Of a stretch of 6,863 nt of DNA, positions 1-6,256 are shown in pieces. Origin of the DNA: JAUVXE01 sp964349355. Lineage in GTDB: Bacteria > Actinomycetota > Coriobacteriia > Anaerosomatales > SLCP01. The notes beneath the pieces were generated by a model. It had not been told where the DNA came from, did no database searches, and was given only the letters and a program-made list of their open reading frames with translations. The position numbers and the translations under genes were made by a program. Position 1 is the stretch's first letter; every line of letters starts with the position of its first letter. The stretch is taken from positions 1 through 6,863 of the forward strand of contig CAYGFZ010000062.1 in NCBI GenBank assembly GCA_964349355.1, read 5' to 3'.

Positions 1-2
1 CG

Positions 3-26
3 GATTCGGGTCCTCAGGACCGAGTC
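3..26. repeat. Inverted repeat / possible hairpin at window edge
   Basis: GATTC (3-7) and GGTCC (9-13) pair with GGACC (17-21) and GAGTC (22-26) around a TCA loop, with one bulged G at position 8 and one T-G pair. This gives a roughly 10-bp stem. It lies about 70 nt beyond the stop of the minus-strand cyclase gene and could help end that transcript. Any T-run that would follow on the minus strand lies outside the window. A terminator role is therefore only a guess. Confidence 0.35.
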
Positions 27-47
27 GGCGACCTTCGTGGAGAATCG

Positions 48-60
48 AGGCTAGGAGCCT
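48..60. repeat. Small inverted repeat downstream of the cyclase gene
   Basis: AGGCT (48-52) and AGCCT (56-60) form a perfect 5-bp stem around a 3-nt AGG loop. A run of five A (67-71, T-run on the minus strand) lies on the wrong side of the hairpin to make a classic terminator for the minus-strand gene. A further 10-bp palindrome, ACACATGTGT, sits at 83-92 just before the cyclase stop. Nothing else is recognisable in positions 1-95. Confidence 0.25.
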
Positions 61-95
61 GTCGGGAAAAACGGATCTTGTGACACATGTGTGGG

Positions 96-1190
96 TCACG
101 CCGGACCCCTTCCGGGTAGCGGGAGACAGAGTCCGGAGAGTGTGAGCTGTGTCTCTTTCTGTTGTCCGGGCATCAGTCCGGCCTCGAGGTCTCCGGACTC
201 GTCCATAAGCTCCACGCCTGCGTGCAGACCTCGACCTTCAAACACCAGGGAGTCTTCCTTCTTTAGCCTTACACCGATGTGTGCGTCAAGACTCTCCCAG
301 ACTGTTCCGTCCATCGACCCAAGTACCGGCGAGCGAAGCTCCCCCGGATGTGCGCCCTCGACGATGAGCTCAAGTTGTAGATCACCCCGCTCAAGAGTCA
401 TACGCGCTTCGCCGTCACGAATCGAAAAAGCCCGCATGCGCGCTCGGTTATGGGTGGTGAATTCGTGTAGCACGCCGTCGTGCAGTAGCCCCACGATGTA
501 GCCGACGAACGACCCTCCGAGCCACGGAATGCGGGCTACCGAGATCGCCACCGAGGTCCCCGGAGCCCCGAAATGGTTGCTCTGCGCCCATACCCAGGCG
601 CTCGGGAACGATCGGCCCCAGTCCTTCTCCACGTATCCGCGTCCTCCGCGGTAATCCAGCGCGCTGCCAGCAATCTCGAGCTCGCCGTCCACCGAATGGT
701 CGAGCCCCAGCACGCCATGGTACGTCTCCATGAACGGCACGAACCGGTACCAGCCCATGATGCCCGGGGAGAGCGGCCTGACCGGCCAGCCGACCCACTT
801 GCCGAAGCGCAGTTCTCCCTTCACCCGACCCGCCGCACCATCCATGTCGAGCCAGACCCCTGCCGAGGAAAACCGGTTGGCTCCCACCTCGATCTCGAAT
901 CGGTCGGTCGCGAAGCGGAACTCTTCGGCAGGATACTCCCAGTACGCTGTGCTGCCACCGGCACGAATGAGCTGCACGAAAGCATGCGATCCTTGCCCGT
1001 CGGGCATCAACGAGATGCCCGGGATCAACGCAACGGCGTGCTGCGCGCCGACGTCAACGCACTTGAAGTACCAGCCTTCGAAGTAGCCTTGCCGTTTGCG
1101 CCCGTCCTGGTACCACCCGGGATGCCACAGCTTCTTCAGCCTGTGGTTGAGCGGCACCGAGCCTGAGTTAGCTGCGAGTAGATCGCTCAT
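96..1190 (-). CDS. Tocopherol cyclase family protein (function in this organism unknown)
   Basis: This 364-residue protein belongs by motif to the tocopherol-cyclase-like family, which is named for plant and cyanobacterial VTE1. Visible family signatures are GYFEGWYFK at residues 35-43, a segment with MGWYRFVPFMETYHG at about 145-159, GYVEKDWGRSFP at 185-196 and WAQSNHF at 201-207. It is rich in Trp, Tyr and Gly, as expected of the beta-rich fold. No signal peptide or membrane segment is visible, so it is probably cytoplasmic. The ATG has no clear Shine-Dalgarno sequence and starts 9 nt after the stop of the small upstream gene, so translation may be coupled. VTE1 closes the chromanol ring of tocopherols. 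No other tocopherol gene is visible here, and members outside phototrophs are of unknown role, so a different lipid or quinone substrate, or a non-enzymatic role, is equally possible. The family call is firm; the reaction is not. Confidence 0.85.
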   Translation of the reverse strand: MSDLLAANSGSVPLNHRLKKLWHPGWYQDGRKRQGYFEGWYFKCVDVGAQHAVALIPGISLMPDGQGSHAFVQLIRAGGSTAYWEYPAEEFRFATDRFEIEVGANRFSSAGVWLDMDGAAGRVKGELRFGKWVGWPVRPLSPGIMGWYRFVPFMETYHGVLGLDHSVDGELEIAGSALDYRGGRGYVEKDWGRSFPSAWVWAQSNHFGAPGTSVAISVARIPWLGGSFVGYIVGLLHDGVLHEFTTHNRARMRAFSIRDGEARMTLERGDLQLELIVEGAHPGELRSPVLGSMDGTVWESLDAHIGVRLKKEDSLVFEGRGLHAGVELMDESGDLEAGLMPGQQKETQLTLSGLCLPLPGRGPA

Positions 1191-1199
1191 ACCGGGCGG

Positions 1200-1337
1200 C
1201 TACTTGCGCCCGCGATTGTAGCCCGACCTCATCTGACGGGTGACGAACTGTCGCAGGTCCGTCTCGGGAAGCGTCGCTTCCCGCGCGGGCGACTTGCCCT
1301 GGGTGTCATGAACTCGCCAGGTCGTTTCGCGCGCCAT
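1200..1337 (-). CDS. Small unknown protein, 45 residues
   Basis: I do not recognise this protein. The chosen start is the ATG at 1337 because a strong AAGGAG Shine-Dalgarno sequence (minus strand, 1349-1344) lies 6 nt before it. An upstream ATG at 1388 in the same frame has no comparable site, and using it would put this Shine-Dalgarno inside the gene. The product begins MARETTWRVHD, is highly polar with no membrane segment, and ends in a basic Arg/Lys tail (RSGYNRGRK). Its stop is 9 nt before the cyclase-family gene, so the two are probably co-transcribed. Possible roles are a small regulator or partner of that protein, or a leader peptide whose translation allows the cyclase to be initiated. 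Confidence 0.65.
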   Translation of the reverse strand: MARETTWRVHDTQGKSPAREATLPETDLRQFVTRQMRSGYNRGRK

Positions 1338-1343
1338 GTCGGG

Positions 1344-1349
1344 CTCCTT
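1344..1349 (-). promoter_or_regulatory. Ribosome binding site fixing the start of the 45-residue gene
   Basis: On the minus strand this reads AAGGAG, followed by 6 nt and then ATG at 1337. It is the best Shine-Dalgarno match on this strand in the area and decides the start of the small gene. Confidence 0.7.
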
Positions 1350-1448
1350 AGGTAACAGCGAATGAACGCCATGTATGTTCGTACCCACTGTGCCTGTTCC
1401 CGCCCTCCCACTTCTTGACCCGTCGCCGCCCGTCCGAACGGAACGGCC

Positions 1449-1479
1449 TAGACATCAGTGGGGCGCCAAGGAGTAGAAT
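1449..1479 (+). promoter_or_regulatory. Probable sigma-70-type promoter for the lipoprotein gene at 1551
   Basis: A TAGACA hexamer (1449-1454, one mismatch to TTGACA) is followed by a 19-bp spacer and TAGAAT (1474-1479, one mismatch to TATAAT). The spacer is two bases longer than ideal. Transcription would start near 1486, giving a leader of about 65 nt. In that leader GCAATC (1501-1506) can pair with GGTTGC (1514-1519), a 6-bp stem with one wobble pair and a 7-nt loop. I see no convincing promoter for the divergent minus-strand pair in the same intergenic region. Confidence 0.5.
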
Positions 1480-1550
1480 CTAGCCGAAAGCGGCCCACGG
1501 GCAATCGCACGTAGGTTGCGCTGCCAAACGTCACGGGGGGGTACGCAATA

Positions 1551-1874
1551 ATGAGAACTTTTCGAATCACGCTCGCGCTCACGATGCTGGCTGTTTCCCT
1601 GATCGTGGTCGTGGGATGCTCCGGCCCGGAGCCTTCTGATCAGTTTAGGAATCACTTCGAGGGACTGGGCGCCTCCGTGAAGTCGCTCGAGGTCAACACC
1701 TCACCCCACGAGGCCCAGATAATGATGGACCGAATGATACTCGACAGTCATGGCATCGACACTGCGGATGTCTACGACAACGAACTCGTCCATGCAACGG
1801 TGACGCTTGAGAACGGCGAGGAAGTCGGCGCTGTCAGGTACAAAGACAAGGTCTACACCTACAAGAGCGAGTAG
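1551..1874 (+). CDS. Predicted lipoprotein, 107 residues, unknown function
   Basis: The N-terminus is a classic lipoprotein signal: MRTFR, a hydrophobic stretch (about residues 6-21), then the lipobox VVGC with the lipidated cysteine at residue 23. The mature part is about 85 residues, acidic and polar, and would sit on the outer face of the cytoplasmic membrane. It has no cysteine other than the lipidated one. I recognise no domain; the C-terminal third (ATVTLENGEEVGAVRYKDKV) looks like a small beta-sheet segment. The start ATG follows a G-run (1535-1541) that is a weak Shine-Dalgarno; it is preferred because it gives an intact signal peptide. By eye the gene is less GC-rich than the alcohol dehydrogenase and oxidoreductase genes downstream. 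It appears to be a single-gene transcript. Confidence 0.8.
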   Translation: MRTFRITLALTMLAVSLIVVVGCSGPEPSDQFRNHFEGLGASVKSLEVNTSPHEAQIMMDRMILDSHGIDTADVYDNELVHATVTLENGEEVGAVRYKDKVYTYKSE

Positions 1875-1883
1875 CCAGTTCAC

Positions 1884-1933
1884 GGCTGGGCCTTTCTGGA
1901 GACACTCGGATAACGCCGCTGGAAGGCCTAGCC
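1884..1933 (+). repeat. 13-bp inverted repeat behind the lipoprotein gene, structured 3' end
   Basis: GGCTGGGCCTTTC (1884-1896) can pair along its whole length with GGAAGGCCTAGCC (1921-1933), with a 24-nt loop. In plus-strand RNA all 13 positions pair, two of them as G-U wobbles. In minus-strand RNA those two become A-C mismatches. The element begins 9 nt after the lipoprotein stop. No U-run follows, so it is not a textbook intrinsic terminator; it may block 3' decay or separate the lipoprotein from the operon behind it. The rest of 1875-2089 shows no gene and no promoter I would defend (TATCCT at 2017-2022 is a weak -10 candidate with no good -35). Confidence 0.45.
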
Positions 1934-2078
1934 CGCGACACCACGCAGAGCTCGGCGTAGCCCATGTTGGCCATGTGATCGACGACCGCCCGTCAATCAA
2001 GACCGCGCCAAAGGCGTATCCTTGGAGCAAAGGGTCGACTACACGTCGCGTGCGGCGGGGTGCCACGCGCAAAGGAGC

Positions 2079-2083
2079 GGAGG
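2079..2083 (+). promoter_or_regulatory. Ribosome binding site deciding the operon's first start
   Basis: GGAGG, 6 nt before the ATG at 2090. A GTG at 2060 in the same frame would lengthen the protein by 10 Arg-rich residues but would place this site inside the gene, so the ATG is preferred. Confidence 0.75.
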
Positions 2084-2089
2084 CGGTCG

Positions 2090-2641
2090 ATGGGGAGCGC
2101 GCAGACCACGGGGGCCGGAATCACGAGGCGATCCAAACGCTTACTCGTTGGCGTCATCTTCTGGGTGATGGGCCGAGGACTCGTCGCAAGCGCACGGCTC
2201 GACAGCCGGGTGCGCGATGAGGTGGCGGGCTGGCCGGAAGGAAGCGTCGTCACGCTCGAGATGTGGCCCGGCACGCCCCGCACCTCGGTGCGCAAGGGCG
2301 ACGGGCGCCTCACAGCTCTCGGATCGCGCGAGATCGAGTCCACGCTGCTCGTGACGTTCAAGAGCGTGAGAGCGTCGGTCCCGGTCCTCCTCGGAATGAA
2401 GGCGATCCTGCAGGCTTTCGCGGAGCACCGCGCAACCGTGCGTGGGGATCTGGGACTGGCGATGTCGCTCGTCCGCTGCCTCCACATCGTGGAAGGCTAC
2501 CTCTACCCCGACATCATGACGCGTCGCATCCTGCCCTCACCCGCCACACGACAAGCCGGTCACCTGCGCGCCTACGCCGGTCTACTCAGCTCGCACACAC
2601 CCGTTCCGTCCGCCGAGGAAACCCAGGGAGACGTCGCATGA
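2090..2641 (+). CDS. SCP2-like sterol/lipid-binding domain protein
   Basis: A protein of 183 residues. After a basic N-terminus (ITRRSKR, 11-17) comes a hydrophobic stretch (about 18-35, LLVGVIFWVMGRG) that could dip into the membrane. The body has the SCP2-like pattern: a beta region with TLEMWPGTPRTSVRKGDGRL, then TLLVTFKS, an amphipathic helix, AFAEHRATVRGDL, and a hydrophobic C-terminal helix (LAMSLVRCLHIVEGYLYP). SCP2 folds bind sterols, fatty acyl chains or other hydrophobic ligands in a tunnel and have no catalytic residues of their own. The stop overlaps the next start (ATGA), so this is the first gene of a translationally coupled operon with alcohol dehydrogenase and aldehyde oxidoreductase. 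The inferred job is to hold or deliver a hydrophobic alcohol, aldehyde or acid to those enzymes. The fold assignment is by sequence pattern only and is moderately sure. Confidence 0.65.
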   Translation: MGSAQTTGAGITRRSKRLLVGVIFWVMGRGLVASARLDSRVRDEVAGWPEGSVVTLEMWPGTPRTSVRKGDGRLTALGSREIESTLLVTFKSVRASVPVLLGMKAILQAFAEHRATVRGDLGLAMSLVRCLHIVEGYLYPDIMTRRILPSPATRQAGHLRAYAGLLSSHTPVPSAEETQGDVA

Positions 2642-3822
2642 TCCCCTCCTACTACGAGTTCTCGAACCGCGCCAAGGTGCTCTCCGGCGATCACGCCATC
2701 GAGCACATCCCGTTCGAACTCGCATCGATGCAGTGCGCTCGGCCAATGGTCGTCACCAACACGCAGCTGCGCGAACTCGGACTGGTCGAGGTCGTGCTGG
2801 CCGCGCTCGCCGATGGAGGCGTGAGTGTCGGAGCGATCTTTGACGATGTGCCGGTGGACTCGTCGGTCGAGGTCGTCAACGAGCTCGCCCGGACCTACCA
2901 CTCTGCGGGCTGCGACAGTCTCGTGGCTGTCGGCGGTGGCTCGGTGCTCGACACCGCCAAAGGTGCGAGCATCGTGATCACGACAGGAGCGTCTGACCTG
3001 CGCGAGTACATGGGCAGCGAGGTCGTGAATGCGCGCGCGATGGTGCCACTGATCGCGGTGCCCACCACCGCCGGCACCGGCTCAGAAGTCACCGGCGCAG
3101 CCGTCATCAAGGACACCGAGCGTCACGTCAAGATGGGCTTCGTGACACCGCACCTCGTGCCGGACGTGGCCGTGCTCGACCCGCGCATGACCGTCGGTCT
3201 GCCGCCCCGCCTCACCGCATCGACGGCGATGGACGCGCTCTGCCATGCGGTCGAGGCGTTCAGCTGCCGCCAGGCCAATCCGGTCTCCGGCGCCTACGCC
3301 CGCGCATCGATCGACCTGCTGCGAGAGTACCTGCCCCGGGTGCTGGATGAACCTCGCGACGCCACCGCGCGGCTCGCTCTCGCGAACGCCTCGCTGCTGG
3401 CAGGAGCATCGTTCTCGAACTCTATGGTCGGTATCGTGCACGCGATGGGGCACGCCTGCGGAGGCGTGTGTTCTGTCGCCCACGGTGACGCCATGGGCAT
3501 CCTGCTCCCCCACGGAATGACCTACAACCTCGATGTTGCCGGGGAGAGATACGCCGAGCTCCTACTCCACCTCGCGGGTTCCGAGGTCTTTGCAGCGACA
3601 CCCGCCGAGGAGCGCCCCGCTGCTGCAGTACAGGCGGTGCGCTCGCTGCTCCTGCTGGCGGCCGAGAAGGGCGGCATGCCCACACGTCTCTCGGAGGTCG
3701 GCATGACCGCCGAGCAGCTCCCCGCTGTCGCCGCTCTGGCGATCAACGACGGGGCGATGTCGTTCAACCCCAAGGATGCAAGCGCGAGCGATGTCCTCGG
3801 CATTCTGGAGTCGGCGCTGTGA
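2638..3822 (+). CDS. Iron-containing alcohol dehydrogenase
   Basis: A 394-residue group III (Fe-type) alcohol dehydrogenase, the usual family length. The N-terminal half is the nucleotide-binding domain, with GGGSVLDTAKG at 99-109 and PTTAGTGSEVT at 142-152. The C-terminal helical domain supplies the metal site: Asp199, His203, His268 and His282, with spacings of 4 and 14 that match E. coli FucO ligands 196/200/263/277. His272 matches the further conserved active-site histidine. The enzyme interconverts an alcohol and its aldehyde with NAD(P)H in the cytoplasm; the substrate cannot be read from sequence. The start is the ATG at 2638, preceded by AGGGAG 7 nt upstream and overlapping the previous stop by 4 bp. 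The frame is open much further upstream, but that part is antiphase to the SCP2-like gene and is not used. The stop overlaps the next start (GTGA). It probably makes or consumes the aldehyde handled by the next enzyme. Confidence 0.93.
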   Translation: MIPSYYEFSNRAKVLSGDHAIEHIPFELASMQCARPMVVTNTQLRELGLVEVVLAALADGGVSVGAIFDDVPVDSSVEVVNELARTYHSAGCDSLVAVGGGSVLDTAKGASIVITTGASDLREYMGSEVVNARAMVPLIAVPTTAGTGSEVTGAAVIKDTERHVKMGFVTPHLVPDVAVLDPRMTVGLPPRLTASTAMDALCHAVEAFSCRQANPVSGAYARASIDLLREYLPRVLDEPRDATARLALANASLLAGASFSNSMVGIVHAMGHACGGVCSVAHGDAMGILLPHGMTYNLDVAGERYAELLLHLAGSEVFAATPAEERPAAAVQAVRSLLLLAAEKGGMPTRLSEVGMTAEQLPAVAALAINDGAMSFNPKDASASDVLGILESAL

Positions 3823-5768
3823 GGGGCGGATACGCGGGACGCGTCCTGCGCATCGACCTCACGGACCGCAGTGTCACCGAGTACCCCTGGAGTGACGCGC
3901 AACGCAAGGCGACGCTCGGCGGCAAGATCATGGCCGCCCAGATCCTCTACGACCTGCTGGAGCCCGGAATCGATCCTCTGGGGCCCGAGAACGTGCTCGT
4001 GGTCAGCACCGGCCCACTCACCGGTACCGGTGCGCCGTCGACTGCGCGCTTCAACATCTCTGCGCTCTCCCCGCTCACCGGGATCGTCGCATCGAGCAAC
4101 TGCGGCGGACCGTTCGGCACCTACCTCAAGAAGGCGGGCGCCGATGCGGTCGTGATAACGGGGGTGGCGACGCAGCCCGTATGGCTTGAGATCGCGGAAG
4201 CCGCTGGCGACGGGGGTGACACTGCACTTCCTACCGTCATCTTCCACCCTGCCGAGGAGTTGCAGGGCATGCACACGTCGGCCACGACCGAGGCCCTGCA
4301 AGCAGGTGTCGGCGAGAAGTGCGGGACGCTCGTGATTGGCCCCGCCGGAGAGAACCGGGTGCGATACGCAGCGGTGATGTCGGGCGAGCGCGCCGCCGGA
4401 CGAGCCGGGCTGGGTGCGGTCATGGGGGCCAAGAACCTCAAGGGTCTCGCCGCGCACGGCTCGATCAAGACCGTCCTCGCCGAGCGTGAGCGGTTCCGCG
4501 ACCACACGCGGAAATGGACCGCCGCGCTCAAGGCGCATCCGCTCACCGGGACGACGCTGCCCACGTACGGCACGGCCGGGCTGCTGCCAGAGATGCAGAA
4601 GCTCGGGATCGTGGCGACCTCGAACTACCGCCGCGGACGTTTCGACGGTGCCGACGCGATCTCGGGCCAGACACTCGCGGACACCCGCCTTGTTGCCACG
4701 AGCGGCTGCCTCTCCTGCCCCATCCGCTGCGCGCGAGTCGTCGAGGTCGACGGGCACCGCGTCAAAGGGCCGGAACTTGAGACGCTGGTTCTCCTTGGCA
4801 GTAATCTGGAGAACGCCGACCTCGACTCGATCTGCCGGCTCAACGTCGTGCTCGACGAACTTGGGATGGACACGATGAGCGCAGGCGTGACGATCTCGCT
4901 TGCGATGGAACTCGTCGAGCGCGGGCTGCTCGACTGGCCGCTGGAATTCGGCGAGGTGCAGGGGCTCGCCGGGCTCTTTGACGACATAGCCCACCGACGC
5001 GGCATCGGTGATGAGCTTGCCGAGGGATCCCGCGCGCTCGACGCGCGCTACGGGGCAACCGGCGCATCGATGCAGGTCAAAGGGCTTGAACTCGCTGCTT
5101 ACGAGCCCCGTGGGGCCTGGGGGCACGCGCTTGGCTACGCCACCTCGAACCGCGGCGGATGCCACCTCAACGGCGGCTACATGGTCGCGCTCGAGGGGCT
5201 GGGCCTGCGCATGAAGGGTCACTCCACCAGGGGCAAGCCGGCCCTGACCGCGATGTTCCAGGACCTCATGGAAGCGGTGTCGGCTGCAGGCGGCTGCCTG
5301 TTCACTACATACGCCGTCATCCCGGCCCCGTTGGTGCGACACGCAAACGGACCGATGGGCAGAATCACCGCAGGGGTTCTGGCAGTCTCCGGCGGCGTGC
5401 TGAGACTGCTCCGCGCCCTCCCGCGTGGCGCGCTCGGAATCCCGATGCCCCTGATCCCGCACATCCGCGCGGTTGAGCTTGCAACCGGTGAGGAGCTCGG
5501 TTTCGGACGGTTCTGGGAGATCGGCGAACGCGGATTCGTGCTCGAGCGCGCGCTCAACGTCCGGTTCGGGATCTCCTCGGCAGATGACACGCTTCCGGAG
5601 CGGTGCCTGAACGAGCCGCTCGAACCGGGGCAGCCCGAGTCGGTGGTACCGCTCGCGCGCTTGAAGTCGAGGTACTATCGGCATCGCGGCTGGGATGCGC
5701 GCGGCATCCCGGGTGAGCGGCTGGTGCGCCGCCTTGGGATCGGAGGAACAGACCCGCACGCGCGTTAG
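3819..5768 (+). CDS. Aldehyde:ferredoxin oxidoreductase (tungstopterin type)
   Basis: A 649-residue member of the AOR family, which oxidises aldehydes to carboxylic acids, or the reverse, using a tungsten bis-pterin cofactor, one 4Fe-4S cluster and ferredoxin. It has the N-terminal signature (GGYAGRVLRIDL, 3-14; GPLTGTGAPSTARF, 65-78), the GRAGLGAVMGAKNLKG loop (194-209) and cluster ligands Cys297, Cys300 and Cys304 (C-x2-C-x3-C) plus Cys493, close to P. furiosus AOR 288/291/295/494. The first pterin motif is DELGMD (346-351). The second, normally DxxGLC, reads SAAGGC (488-493), so the Asp and Leu are missing. ATSNRGGCHLNGGY (441-454) carries the conserved His449. The GTG start overlaps the dehydrogenase stop by 4 bp, with TGGAG 8 nt upstream, and gives the canonical N-terminus. 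No ferredoxin, MoaD-like or tungsten-uptake gene is visible, so these must be elsewhere. Confidence 0.93.
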   Translation: MRGGYAGRVLRIDLTDRSVTEYPWSDAQRKATLGGKIMAAQILYDLLEPGIDPLGPENVLVVSTGPLTGTGAPSTARFNISALSPLTGIVASSNCGGPFGTYLKKAGADAVVITGVATQPVWLEIAEAAGDGGDTALPTVIFHPAEELQGMHTSATTEALQAGVGEKCGTLVIGPAGENRVRYAAVMSGERAAGRAGLGAVMGAKNLKGLAAHGSIKTVLAERERFRDHTRKWTAALKAHPLTGTTLPTYGTAGLLPEMQKLGIVATSNYRRGRFDGADAISGQTLADTRLVATSGCLSCPIRCARVVEVDGHRVKGPELETLVLLGSNLENADLDSICRLNVVLDELGMDTMSAGVTISLAMELVERGLLDWPLEFGEVQGLAGLFDDIAHRRGIGDELAEGSRALDARYGATGASMQVKGLELAAYEPRGAWGHALGYATSNRGGCHLNGGYMVALEGLGLRMKGHSTRGKPALTAMFQDLMEAVSAAGGCLFTTYAVIPAPLVRHANGPMGRITAGVLAVSGGVLRLLRALPRGALGIPMPLIPHIRAVELATGEELGFGRFWEIGERGFVLERALNVRFGISSADDTLPERCLNEPLEPGQPESVVPLARLKSRYYRHRGWDARGIPGERLVRRLGIGGTDPHAR

Positions 5769-6074
5769 ATCTCGTCAACGATTCCTGCTCGATCAGCGGG
5801 CGACAGACATCGGAGAAGTCGCGTGAGATCGCTCGCACGATGTTGCGTAACTGCTCGTACATACCGCCGCTGCGGCCAATCTGGCACGGGTCGTGTTAGG
5901 TGACGCGGTATGCGTGGCCGCACTCGGTGATGACGGCTCTTTCACGCCCAGGCGGAGCGCTTCGTCCATATAGCGCTTGGCGATGATACGCGCCTTTTCG
6001 GGATCACCGTAGACGCAGCCATAGTTGGCAGACTCGAAGAACGAGAAGGCAGCGTGCTCGTCTACATGCGGAAG
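5769..6074 (-). pseudogene. Remnant of HdrD/DsrK-like cysteine-rich Fe-S protein
   Basis: No intact gene lies here, but the minus strand holds decayed coding sequence. From about 6068, one frame reads HVDEHAAFSFFESANYG, then CVYGDPEKARIIAKRYMDEA, then LRLGVK. Near 5938-5943 a 1-nt loss shifts the frame to RAVITECGHAYRVT, a TAA stop (5898-5896), then HDPCQIGRSGGMYEQLRNIV. This is the CCG-domain pattern of heterodisulfide-reductase D/DsrK-like subunits, where VTYHDPC is usual, so the stop most likely replaces a tyrosine codon. In relatives several tens of residues usually separate ECGHAYR from YHDPC, so an internal deletion is likely. The N-terminal ferredoxin part, the first CCG half and the last cysteine motif are absent. 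Similarity fades after about 5800. Relatives move electrons in disulfide reductases or flavin-based systems. It points toward the oxidoreductase gene and starts beside the tRNA terminator. Confidence 0.75.
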
Positions 6075-6102
6075 GCCCGCCTCCCGTAACCGAGAAGCGG
6101 GC
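6075..6102 (-). terminator. Hairpin terminator of tRNA-Ser
   Basis: On the minus strand, GCCCGCTTCTCG pairs with CGGGAGGCGGGC over 12 positions around a GTTA tetraloop. Two positions are U-G wobbles, which would be A-C mismatches in plus-strand RNA, so the element is built for minus-strand RNA. It starts 17 nt after the tRNA CCA end. The tract after it (CTTCC) is only weakly U-rich. Confidence 0.65.
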
Positions 6103-6119
6103 GTCGTCGCGTACGTCTA

Positions 6120-6212
6120 TGGCGGAGAGGGAGGGATTCGAACCCTCGAGACGGGGGTAACCCGCCTAACGGTTTTCGAGACCGCCGCATTCAACCACTC
6201 TGCCACCTCTCC
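6120..6212 (-). tRNA. tRNA-Ser, anticodon CGA (reads UCG)
   Basis: A 93-nt gene with all parts visible on the minus strand: acceptor GGAGAGG/CCTCTCC, D-arm stem GCA/TGC around GAGTGGTTGAA, anticodon stem GCGGT/ACCGT with loop CTCGAAA (anticodon CGA at 6178-6176), a long class II variable arm with 6-bp stem GGCGGG/CCCGTC, and T-arm GAGGG-TTCGAAT-CCCTC. The discriminator is G and the 3' CCA is encoded (6122-6120). The long variable arm and discriminator G agree with serine identity. It lies between an Fe-S pseudogene and a divergently oriented lipoprotein gene, and has its own promoter and terminator. The intact structure suggests a functional gene. Confidence 0.95.
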
Positions 6213-6256
6213 GCGGTGGCGCGAGCCGCCCTCGGGCAGCTTCGAGCGCAAACGCG

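Noticed and set aside
573..1166. A 197-codon plus-strand frame inside the cyclase-family gene
   Set aside because: It is antisense to a conserved protein, has no family motif, and looks like a codon-bias shadow.
2263..2637. N-terminal extension of the alcohol dehydrogenase from an upstream ATG
   Set aside because: The extra 125 residues overlap the SCP2-like gene in another frame and do not resemble a domain. The ATG at 2638 has a good ribosome site and gives the normal family length.
3522..5759. A 745-codon open frame on the minus strand opposite the aldehyde oxidoreductase
   Set aside because: It lies almost wholly antisense to a gene with unmistakable AOR motifs. Its translation is rich in Arg, His, Glu and Gln with no recognisable domain. 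Long antisense frames are expected opposite GC-rich genes with third-position GC bias.
5554..5862. A 102-codon minus-strand frame at the end of the oxidoreductase gene, as an intact gene
   Set aside because: Only its first 30 or so residues match the CCG-domain remnant, and the rest is antisense to the oxidoreductase. It is the tail of a pseudogene, not a working gene.
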